Below, piece after piece: positions 54,085 to 60,346 of a DNA stretch of 60,346 nt (positions within the stretch are counted from its first letter, which is position 1; every line of letters begins with the position of its first letter). The translations under genes and the position numbers were made by a program. Origin of the DNA: Planctomycetota bacterium. Its GTDB lineage: Bacteria; Planctomycetota; Planctomycetia; Pirellulales; UBA1268. The notes below the pieces were generated by a model that saw only the letters and a program-made list of their open reading frames with translations, was not told the origin of the DNA and did not search any database. Where the stretch lies: assembly GCA_029978905.1 (NCBI GenBank), contig JAPOIM010000015.1:1-60346 (forward strand), in the 5' to 3' direction.

Positions 54085-54482
54085 ACATCGCTCCTTTCAG
54101 GAAAAACGGAGACGCGAATCGCTGTGCGAAAACTGCTTTCGCATGCCTGAACGAATGTGCAAAGACCGTGCCGAATGTGCCGTTGGGAACGGCGCGGTCG
54201 CCTCTCCACGCGAAGCTGCCGAAAAAAGCGTTCGACTGGGGCAAATCCGGCCAGGGTCGCGGGCGGTTGCGTGGAAGGAGCGGCTGTCAGGTTGGCAGAA
54301 TGCGGGAAAACCCCCTGTCTGCCTGACAGATGTGAAAACCGGCCGGTATTCTCGATTGGGATGGTCAGAGCACCTAGCAGAAGTTCTCTGCCGTTTGCGG
54401 GTGCTGCGGACCGATATGCTCGGATGATGTCGGATCCGCGATCCGAGGGCGTTGCGTTTTTGAATCTCCCCCACGAGCCGCT
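54085..54482. promoter_or_regulatory. Control region between hsp20 and the fatty-acid cluster
   Basis: A 398-nt non-coding divergent region. On the hsp20 side, TGCGAAA-ACTGC-TTTCGCA is a perfect 7-bp inverted repeat (54125-54143). At 54179-54193 a hairpin GCCGTT-GGG-AACGGC is flanked by GACCG and CGGTC (54164-54199), so the longer structure could fold. No convincing sigma-32 or CIRCE box was found by eye. The right half holds nothing recognisable. Confidence 0.5.
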
Positions 54483-55049
54483 ATGCGATTTTCCCTGATC
54501 GACCGCGTGACCGCCATCGAACCCGGTAAGAGCATCACCGCTGTCAAAGGGGTCTCGCTCTCCGAGGAGTACCTCGCGGACCACTTTCCCAGATTCCCTG
54601 TCTTGCCTGGTGTGTTGATGCTCGAGGCAATGACGCAGGCTGCTGCCTGGACCATCCGGCTTGGTGAAGACTTCGCCCACTCCGTGGTGGTGCTGCGGCA
54701 GGCGCGGAACGTGAAATACGGGGATTTCGCCGAACCAGGAAAAGTGCTCACGGTCACGGCGGAAGTGCTCTCGCAGGACGAGACCACTACCAAAATTAAG
54801 GCGTCGGGCCTGGTTGGAGACCGGCCGAGCCTGACTGCCCGCCTCGTGCTTGAGCGGTACAACATGGCCGATCGCGTGGCCCATGGCGATGCGATCGACG
54901 CCCGCGTCCGAGCCAAAATGCGTCGGATGTGGAGCCTGCTGGCTCCATCGGCGAGAGCCGGAGAACCCCGTCGCCCAGTCCCTGCCCGATACGTTTCCGG
55001 TGGCGATGTCGGTGCCACCGCCCCGGCGGCGGTGCCGTCGGGGAGTTGA
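54483..55049 (+). CDS. FabZ-like 3-hydroxyacyl-ACP dehydratase, first copy
   Basis: A 188-residue hotdog-fold dehydratase. The FabZ active site is visible in [22 protein letters not shown], with catalytic His (DHF) and Glu (LEA). The rest is the usual beta-sheet with [25 protein letters not shown]-terminal ~50-residue extension (after RYNMADRV) rich in Arg, Pro and Ala is unusual for FabZ (about 145-150 aa). It opens a four-gene cluster with ACP, a second dehydratase and a ketosynthase. Confidence 0.88.
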   Translation: MRFSLIDRVTAIEPGKSITAVKGVSLSEEYLADHFPRFPVLPGVLMLEAMTQAAAWTIRLGEDFAHSVVVLRQARNVKYGDFAEPGKVLTVTAEVLSQDETTTKIKASGLVGDRPSLTARLVLERYNMADRVAHGDAIDARVRAKMRRMWSLLAPSARAGEPRRPVPARYVSGGDVGATAPAAVPSGS

Positions 55050-55137
55050 TGCCGTTGTCGATGGGGTGGAACGCTGCGGGAGTGACGCCCATTTCGGGTT
55101 TCATTCTCAGCACGTCGCCCCTATAAATCTGCCTTCA

Positions 55138-55152
55138 GGGTTTACCAAACCC
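55138..55152. promoter_or_regulatory. Inverted repeat upstream of the ACP gene
   Basis: GGGTTT-ACC-AAACCC, 36 nt before the ACP start, is a perfect 6-bp inverted repeat with a 3-nt spacer. A TATAAA-like block sits about 10 nt before it. It could be an operator for the ACP gene or a small hairpin. Which is not decidable from sequence alone. Confidence 0.4.
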
Positions 55153-55187
55153 GTACTATTTCCCCTTCCTTTGCAAGGTGCCATTCG

Positions 55188-55574
55188 ATGTCGTCGCGTG
55201 ATGAAATCTTCGAGAAGGTCCGAGCCGCCCTCGTGGACGCCCTTGGCGTTGATGAGGAAGACGTCACGCCCGAGGCCACCATGGTCGGCGATTTGGGTGC
55301 TGAGTCGATCGACTTTCTGGACATCGTTTTCCGTCTCGAGAAGGCCTTCAGCATCAAGATCCCACGCGGGGAGCTGTTTCCTGAAGACGTTCTCTCCAGC
55401 AGCGAATTCGTGGCTGATGGCAAGGTGAACGCGGCTGGCATCGCCGAACTGAAGTCCCGCATGCCGTTTGCCGATCTTTCGAAATTTGAGGCGAATCCCA
55501 GCGTGCAGAACTTTGCGAACACGCTGACCGTCGAAGACATGGTGCGATACGTCGAGTCGAAGGTTGCCGGTTGA
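55188..55574 (+). CDS. Acyl carrier protein, extended form
   Basis: A 128-residue ACP. The phosphopantetheine attachment serine is in DLGAESIDFLDIVFRLEKAF (near residue 41), with the surrounding four-helix bundle IFEKVRAALVDALG onward. A normal ACP is about 78 residues; here the region after FPEDVL extends by about 40-50 residues (SSEFVADGKVNAAG..., TVEDMVRYVESKVAG). It lies between two dehydratase genes, so it probably serves this cluster rather than being the housekeeping AcpP. Confidence 0.9.
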   Translation: MSSRDEIFEKVRAALVDALGVDEEDVTPEATMVGDLGAESIDFLDIVFRLEKAFSIKIPRGELFPEDVLSSSEFVADGKVNAAGIAELKSRMPFADLSKFEANPSVQNFANTLTVEDMVRYVESKVAG

Positions 55575-55615
55575 CCATTGCGGTCTGACGACAACCGCTC
55601 ACTGCAGGAGTGTGC

Positions 55616-56116
55616 ATGCGCTGGTTCTGGATCGACCGCTTTGAAGAGTTTGTCCGTGGCAGTCGAGCGGTGGCGATCAAGAATGTGTCGCTCGCCGAGG
55701 AGCATATGCACGACCATTTCCCTGGTCTCCCGCTTATGCCCAACTCGCTGATCGTGGAAGGGATGGCTCAGACTGCCGGCCTCCTCGTGGCCGACGCGAT
55801 CGACTTCAATCGTCGCGTCGTGCTCGCGAAGGTGGCCGCTGCGACCTTCCACTTCGATGCCGTGCCCGGCGACACGCTCCGCTTTGATGCCAGTGTGCTC
55901 GACCTCAAGCCGGCAGGCTCGCTCACGAAAGTGACGAGCATGATCGGCGACCAGCTGCAGGGCGAAGCCGAACTTTTCTTTGCTCACCTTGAGCCAGGCG
56001 AAGGGGTGCCCACGCTGTTCTCGCCTGATGAACTGCTCACCTGGCTCGACCATCTCAGACTCTTCGACGTGGGGAAAGATCAGGAGGGCAAGCCGCTCCT
56101 GCGACGCGATTGGTGA
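55616..56116 (+). CDS. FabZ-like 3-hydroxyacyl-ACP dehydratase, second copy
   Basis: A 166-residue hotdog-fold dehydratase. The active site is HDHFPGLPLMPNSLIVEGMAQTAG; catalytic His and Glu are kept, while the usual Pro-Gly of the loop is Pro-Asn. GCAGGAG lies just upstream of the ATG at 55616. Related to but diverged from the first copy 500 nt upstream. The pair may form a heterodimer, as some hotdog dehydratases do (inference). Confidence 0.88.
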   Translation: MRWFWIDRFEEFVRGSRAVAIKNVSLAEEHMHDHFPGLPLMPNSLIVEGMAQTAGLLVADAIDFNRRVVLAKVAAATFHFDAVPGDTLRFDASVLDLKPAGSLTKVTSMIGDQLQGEAELFFAHLEPGEGVPTLFSPDELLTWLDHLRLFDVGKDQEGKPLLRRDW

Positions 56117-56210
56117 GAGAACGGTCGGCGGAAACAAGGGGCTAGGCCCTTCCGCAGGCGGGATTCACAATGGAGCTCAGCAGGGTTCCGAACAACGGCA
56201 TTCCGACGCA

Positions 56211-57518
56211 ATGGGCGGTTCGAACATGGGCAGCGGCAGACGACGTGTGGTGGTCACGGGCATGGGGTGTATTACGCCCCTGGGCACGCGGGTGGAGACC
56301 CTCTGGGGGCACCTGAAGAAAGGCGACTCCGGCGTCGGGCGGACCACAATTTTCGACGCGTCGCAGTTTCCTACCAAGATCGCGGCGGAAGTGCGCGACT
56401 GGGACATTACGGACGAAGGCTACAACGCCGAGGATTGGAAGTACTGCGGCCGCCACACAAAGTTTGCCGCAGGCGCGGCGATGCGTGCGATGACGGACGC
56501 TGGCCTCGTGAACGGCCTCGACGATCCGACGCGGCTGGGGGTGTACCTCGGCAGCGGTGAGGGCCAGCAGGACTTCCAGGCGTTCACCGCCATGATGATG
56601 GAGGCGATCCAGGGCGAGTCGCTCGACATCGCCCGGTTCACGAAGCTCGGGCTTGAGCGTCTGCACCCGCTTGCGGAAATCGAGCAGGAGCCGAACATGC
56701 CTGCCGGGCACCTTGCCGGCGTGTTCAACGCCCAGGGCCCCAACGTGAACTGCCTCACGGCCTGCGCTGCGTCCAGCCAGGCGATCGGCGAAGCCACGGA
56801 ACTGATCCGTCGTGGCGAGGCCGATGTGATGCTCTCCGGCGGCACGCACAGCATGATCCACCCGTTTGGTGTGACAGGCTTCAACCTGCTCACCGCGCTC
56901 TCCACGCGAAACGACGAGCCCGCCCGCGCGAGCCGCCCCTTCGATCGAGATCGGGACGGCTTCGTGTTGGGGGAAGGGTCGGCCATGGTGGTGCTCGAAG
57001 AGCTTGAGCACGCCAAAAAGCGAGGCGCCACGATCTATGGCGAACTTCTCGGCTACGGATCGACCGCAGATGCCTACCGCATCACCGACACCCACCCTGA
57101 GGGACGCGGTGCGGCGGCGTGCATCCGCATGGCGCTCGACGATGCGGGCCTTGGGCTGGGCGACATCGACTACGTGAATGCCCACGGCACGAGCACGAGC
57201 GTCAATGACCGGGTGGAGTCGCTTGCGATCAAGCACGTCTTCGGCCCGCAGGCCTACAAGATTCCGGTCTCCAGCACCAAGAGCATGATGGGCCACCTGA
57301 TTGCCGCCGCTGGGGCGACCGAACTGATTGTCTGCCTGCTTGCGATTCGTGATCAGATCCTGCCGCCCACGATCAACTACGAAACGCCCGATCCCGACTG
57401 CGACCTGGACTACATCCCGAACGAGGCCAGGGAAGCTCCGTGCAGCCGAGCCCTCTCCAACAGCTTCGGCTTCGGCGGGCAGAACATCTCGCTGATCGTT
57501 GGCCGCTACGACGACTGA
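56211..57518 (+). CDS. fabF: Beta-ketoacyl-ACP synthase II-like (FabF)
   Basis: A 435-residue KAS enzyme. The N-terminal core is RRRVVVTGMGCITPLGTRVE. The catalytic Cys185 lies in NCLTACAASSQAIGEA, the two histidines in YVNAHGTSTSVNDRVES and KSMMGHLIAAAGA, and the C-terminal SFGFGGQN closes the family pattern. The start may equally be the ATG at 56226, which removes five residues; neither has a strong Shine-Dalgarno sequence. It ends the dehydratase-ACP-dehydratase-ketosynthase cluster. Downstream begins a repeat-rich spacer. Confidence 0.93.
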   Translation: MGGSNMGSGRRRVVVTGMGCITPLGTRVETLWGHLKKGDSGVGRTTIFDASQFPTKIAAEVRDWDITDEGYNAEDWKYCGRHTKFAAGAAMRAMTDAGLVNGLDDPTRLGVYLGSGEGQQDFQAFTAMMMEAIQGESLDIARFTKLGLERLHPLAEIEQEPNMPAGHLAGVFNAQGPNVNCLTACAASSQAIGEATELIRRGEADVMLSGGTHSMIHPFGVTGFNLLTALSTRNDEPARASRPFDRDRDGFVLGEGSAMVVLEELEHAKKRGATIYGELLGYGSTADAYRITDTHPEGRGAAACIRMALDDAGLGLGDIDYVNAHGTSTSVNDRVESLAIKHVFGPQAYKIPVSSTKSMMGHLIAAAGATELIVCLLAIRDQILPPTINYETPDPDCDLDYIPNEAREAPCSRALSNSFGFGGQNISLIVGRYDD

Positions 57519-57521
57519 GCG

Positions 57522-57761
57522 GCGGCGCTCGGGATGAGCCCGGTGCTGCCCCACCGGACGTTCGCCGCGGGCCCTCCAGGCCCTCGCTCACTCGAAGATC
57601 CGCTTCGCTTTCGTGCGGCGCTCGGGATGAGCCCAGTGCTGCCCCTCCGGACGTTCGCCGCGGGCCCTCCAGGCCCTCGCTCACTCGAAGATCCGCTTCG
57701 CTTTCGCCCTCCAGGCTTCGCTCGCTTCTCTACGCCGGCGGGTCAGCACTGGGCTCATCCC
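57522..57761. repeat. 93-bp tandem duplication followed by an inverted 18-bp copy
   Basis: A unit starting GCGGCGCTC at 57522 is repeated at 57615 (93-bp period) with few differences. An inverted copy of its GGGATGAGCCCAGTGCTG block (57624-57641) recurs exactly at 57744-57761 as the reverse complement, so the region can fold into a long stem. It fills most of the 391-nt space (57519-57909) between fabF and the Cys-rich lipoprotein gene; the rest of that space shows nothing else recognisable. Confidence 0.85.
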
Positions 57762-57909
57762 TCGCTGGGTGGTTGGGCCGCAGTGCTTTGGCGGCGAGGT
57801 TTTCTCATCCCGCACCGCCCGCACGACCGATACCACCGGTGGTCTCGGAAGAATCGGTCCGACGGCCCATTGCTGCCGGTCGCCGCTTCCGTATGGAGGG
57901 GATCTCACT

Positions 57910-58485
57910 ATGAAACACATGCTCTACATGAGCCTCGCTGCTGTGGTGATTGCCGCTGGCAGCGGTTGTTCGATCATCGATCGACTCTTTCTGCTCAATA
58001 CAGACGGCCCCTACGCAAGCAGCGGCGGCCAAGGCGGTGTGATGGTCGAAGGGGACTGCCCCGACGGTCAGTGTGTGCAGCAGGCGGGCTACCTCCAAAG
58101 CTGCACCGATGGGGACTGCACGCACGCGGCGGGCGCACACAACGGCGCGGGCCGTAATGGGCTGCTTCGCGGACGAGCCGGCAACGGCAACGGATGCGGC
58201 AACGGCGCGTGCGGGAATCTGGCCTGCCAACAAGGCGTCTGCGTGCATGGCGGTTGCTATGGCCGCGCTTGCCACGATGGCTCATGCCACGCCTGTCAGC
58301 AGCACGTGGGGCGCTACGGCGGGCTCGCCCGTCATCGGCTCACGCCTGGTGAGCGGTGTGCGATGGGCGGTTGCGAGCCCATCGGGCCAGCGGGTCCGCC
58401 CACCGGGGCTGTGGCCTATCCCTACTACACCACTCGCGGGCCTCGCGATTTCCTCGCCAAGTGCCCGCCGTCGATCGGACCGTGA
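57910..58485 (+). CDS. Cysteine-rich lipoprotein
   Basis: A 191-residue lipoprotein; the leader ends in lipobox AGSGC (Cys20), with GGAGGGG upstream of the ATG at 57910. The mature part has 16 Cys, most in Gly/Asn/His/Asp-rich short repeats (PDGQC, DGDC, GNGCGNGACGN, HGGCYGRACHDGSCHAC). No known domain; the spacing of Cys would suit metal binding or disulfide bonding. It sits downstream of a repeat-rich spacer. Function unknown, Planctomycetes-type by composition (inference). Confidence 0.8.
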   Translation: MKHMLYMSLAAVVIAAGSGCSIIDRLFLLNTDGPYASSGGQGGVMVEGDCPDGQCVQQAGYLQSCTDGDCTHAAGAHNGAGRNGLLRGRAGNGNGCGNGACGNLACQQGVCVHGGCYGRACHDGSCHACQQHVGRYGGLARHRLTPGERCAMGGCEPIGPAGPPTGAVAYPYYTTRGPRDFLAKCPPSIGP

Positions 58486-59212
58486 TCGTCGGTTCGACGG
58501 TCTTTGACGACTCATCTCCTCATCGCAGCCGGCGCGTTCTCCAGAGCGTGCCGGCTGCGTGCGTTGAAGCCAGAGCGTGCCGGCTGCATGCGTTGAAGCC
58601 AGAGCGTGCCGGCTGCATGCGTGTTCTCCAGCACGTGCCGCGTCGTCTCGGCGACCGTCAAGAGCCTGATCGCGAGGCCTCGATCAGCAAAAACGGCTGT
58701 CAAGTGTTCGCTCTCGCGTCGCCTCGTCTGCTGCTCGTACCGAATCAACGCAACAACTCTCTCTTTGGGTTGAAGGCGTTTTCTCCGTAATCGGCTGTAG
58801 CCGTCTCCTCGCGGATTTTCATGAGCGACGGAACGGCAGCGTCCTGCCGGCGAGTTTTTCTTGCGGGAGACGGCTGCGGCGGATACGCTGTGACGAGGAA
58901 GTGTACGTGCGTATACATTACGGGGTGTTTGGATGGGGTGGGCTCATTGAAAAGCCAGCGGTCTTTCGGCGTTGCAGGAGATCAATCGCTGGAGGCGAGC
59001 GCACTGCCCGGCAATACTGAGGCTGCCATCGTGGCCATGGCGCTGGTGCAGGGCAGTTTTATTTGCGGAAGCCGTCCCTCTCGTCATTCCTGCCAAACGC
59101 CCGAAAACTGGCACCTGCGGTTGTTTGGAGGTACTTTCGGGGAAACTCTGCGGGGGGGGGCAGTTCATGGACAGGCCTCTGCCCATTTCAATTTCCACCG
59201 AGGGCCCCCGCC
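58486..59212. other. Gene-poor spacer of about 730 nt
   Basis: Holds the 29-bp tandem repeat at 58541-58640 and, near its right end, a nine-G run (59152-59160) 52 nt before the surface-protein start. I see no convincing gene in it; the open frame at 58821-59375 has no Shine-Dalgarno sequence and overlaps the surface-protein gene out of frame. Confidence 0.6.
58541..58640. repeat. 29-bp tandem repeat, three copies plus partial
   Basis: CCAGAGCGTGCCGGCTGC begins at 58541, 58570 and 58599 (29-bp period), followed by GCGTTGAAG in the first two and GCGTGTTCT in the third; a shortened copy CCAGCACGTGCCG follows at 58628. The copies are directly adjacent with no spacers, so it is not a CRISPR array. 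Confidence 0.85.
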
Positions 59213-60346
59213 ATGTCGTCGCTGTGTAGCAACCGTTTCACCCGTCCTATCGCCGCTCGTCGCCGTCGCGTGCGTGCTGCCGCCCCAGCGATGCCGCTTG
59301 AGCGGCTTGAGCAGCGGATCGCCCTCGATGCCGCCGGCGCCCGGGATCTGCTCCAGCAGGCGAGCACGCTCGTGATGGATCAGTCGATGGGCCCAAGCCC
59401 CGTCGTCATGACCATGCAGCAGGTCGCCGGCACCGACGTGAAGAGCTTTGTGATCTCGCACGTGCCGGAAGGCTCGGTGGTTGAGAAGTGGGACGCCGCC
59501 ACAGAAAAATGGATTGACGTCTCCACGAAACCCACCAGCGGCAACCCGCTGGAACTCATGCGACGGCTCGCCAATCGCGTGATCCATCAGGGAGACAGGA
59601 TCCAGTGGCGACCGCAGCCTGGCATTGAAGGCGCGACGCAGCAGGCCTTCCAGATGATCAACTGGGATGACGGCAGTGAGTTGCTTGGGGCATCTGCGGA
59701 GGCACCCAGTGCCGTACAGAATCTTACCGTCAATCCAACAGGCGTTGGCGAACTGACGGTGAACTGGGAAGCGCCGGCGACAGGTGAGGCGACGAGCTAC
59801 ACCGTCACGCTGACGACCACGGATGGAACGGGCAGCACATCGTCAAGCGTGTACTCCACAACAAACACGTCGTACACGGTTTCGGGGCTCTCGCCGGCGA
59901 ATGCCTATTCCTTCTCGGTGACCGCTTCGAATGCGGAGGGGACATCGCTGGCGTCGACTGCAACCTTTGGGCAGCCTGCGATCAGCGTTGGTGAGGATCC
60001 CAATGCCCTCACCACCGGCCAGGATGGGTCGATCTGGGTGGCAAACTATTTGGACAACACCGTCCAGCAGATCACCAACGCCGGAGGCGTGTGGACGGCT
60101 CAGCCTGCGATCAGCGTTGGCGAGGCTCCCAATGCTCTCACCACCGGCTCCGATGGGTCGATCTGGGTGGCGAACTATTTGGACAACACCGTCCAGCAGA
60201 TCACCAACATTGGAGGCGAGTGGATGGCTCAGCCTGCGATCGCGGTGGGCTCCGCGCCCACTGGCCTCACCACCGGCTACGGTGGGGCGATCTGGGTGGC
60301 AAACTCTGGAAGCGATACCGTCCAGTATATCGGCAACAGCGGTAAC
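59213..60346 (+). CDS. Partial surface protein: LEPR-like motif, FnIII, beta-propeller repeats
   Basis: The first 378 codons of a gene that leaves the window. The N-terminus RRVRAAAPAMPLERLEQRIA is basic and carries the LERLEQRIALDA motif, resembling the LEPR-type N-terminal signature of planctomycete exported giant proteins. A non-repeat domain follows (residues about 60-165), then a fibronectin type III domain (AVQNLTVNPTGVGELTVNW to TASNAEGTSLASTATF, about 165-250), and from about 254 a set of 43-residue propeller/NHL-like repeats (GEDPNALTTGQDGSIWVANY). The repeats start at 59972, 60101 and 60230 with an exact 129-bp period and near-identical DNA. Confidence 0.85.
   Translation, partial: MSSLCSNRFTRPIAARRRRVRAAAPAMPLERLEQRIALDAAGARDLLQQASTLVMDQSMGPSPVVMTMQQVAGTDVKSFVISHVPEGSVVEKWDAATEKWIDVSTKPTSGNPLELMRRLANRVIHQGDRIQWRPQPGIEGATQQAFQMINWDDGSELLGASAEAPSAVQNLTVNPTGVGELTVNWEAPATGEATSYTVTLTTTDGTGSTSSSVYSTTNTSYTVSGLSPANAYSFSVTASNAEGTSLASTATFGQPAISVGEDPNALTTGQDGSIWVANYLDNTVQQITNAGGVWTAQPAISVGEAPNALTTGSDGSIWVANYLDNTVQQITNIGGEWMAQPAIAVGSAPTGLTTGYGGAIWVANSGSDTVQYIGNSGN
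59972..60346. repeat. 129-bp coding tandem repeat
   Basis: CAGCCTGCGATC recurs at 59972, 60101 and 60230, and the first two copies are almost identical over their whole length. The period is 43 codons, giving repeats of a beta-propeller type (NALTTG.DGSIWVANYLDNTVQQIT). Continues past the end of the window, so the total number of copies is unknown. Confidence 0.9.

Noticed and set aside
57534..58157. Frame through the 93-bp tandem repeat
   Set aside because: Repeat unit is 93 bp, so the frame is preserved by chance; it also overlaps the Cys-rich lipoprotein gene out of frame.
58541..58640. Possible CRISPR array
   Set aside because: The 29-bp copies are directly adjacent, with no unique spacers and no cas genes nearby.
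58821..59375. Plus-strand frame of 184 codons in the repeat spacer
   Set aside because: Runs across the start of the surface-protein gene in another frame, has no leader or family, and no Shine-Dalgarno sequence.

Overview
The window is a high-GC bacterial chromosome segment from a member of the Planctomycetota, most probably the Pirellulales (order-level call is inference). The phylum call rests on families that cluster there: a PSCyt1/DUF1549/DUF1553 cytochrome protein paired with a DUF1501 protein, Tat-exported Gfo/Idh and sugar-isomerase proteins, a prenyltransferase-repeat/DUF4159 protein beside a MoxR-DUF58-BatA cluster, a formylmethanofuran dehydrogenase subunit C homologue (tetrahydromethanopterin C1 pathway), a PEP-CTERM protein and a surface protein with an LEPR-like N-terminal motif. 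Codons are strongly GC-rich at the third position, so many long antisense open frames are shadows. No phage, transposase, CRISPR array or rRNA was seen.

Layout. 1-14 kb: an exported metallo-beta-lactamase-fold hydrolase, the DUF1553/DUF1501 pair, a coupled STAS-domain/GspE-like ATPase pair, purU overlapping an isochorismatase-like gene, a PhyH oxygenase, a ThuA-like protein fused to an FmdB-type zinc ribbon, a sugar isomerase and a Gfo/Idh oxidoreductase. 14-26.8 kb: SppA, a 1050-residue polytopic protein of unknown function, two alpha/beta hydrolases, a HAD phosphatase, a PEP-CTERM remnant without a signal peptide, a DMFase-beta-like exported protein, a putative outer-membrane barrel and a Gly/Pro-rich secreted protein. 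26.8-36 kb: tRNA-Pro(CGG), a PQQ-type beta-propeller protein, recJ, a YkgJ-type Cys-cluster protein, hisS, a predicted H-NOX/serine-threonine kinase fusion, a lipoprotein and a membrane zinc peptidase. 36-48.6 kb: a 70-bp tandem repeat, the DUF4159 protein, MoxR, DUF58, BatA-like and vWA/GATase-like membrane proteins, then an NtrB/NtrC-like two-component pair. 48.6-54 kb: lexA divergent from mutM, yjbQ, rpsG and rpsL without fusA/tuf, fhcC and two Hsp20 genes. 54-57.5 kb: a type II fatty-acid-synthesis mini-cluster (dehydratase, ACP, dehydratase, ketosynthase). 57.5-60.3 kb: repeat-rich spacers, a Cys-rich lipoprotein and the 5' part of a large repeat-containing surface protein that leaves the window.

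Several gene pairs look translationally or functionally coupled: TGATG (STAS/ATPase), ATGA (isochorismatase-like/purU), the MoxR cluster with its kinase/regulator neighbours, and the dehydratase-ACP-dehydratase-ketosynthase set. Three convergent pairs share a 4-nt CTAG or CTAA in which both stop codons lie.

The observations most worth following are the haem-sensor/kinase fusion, the zinc ribbon-ThuA fusion with an internal signal peptide, the apparent AUC start of the sigma-54 regulator, a near-perfect palindrome that may be the LexA operator of this lineage, and three families of intergenic tandem repeats.
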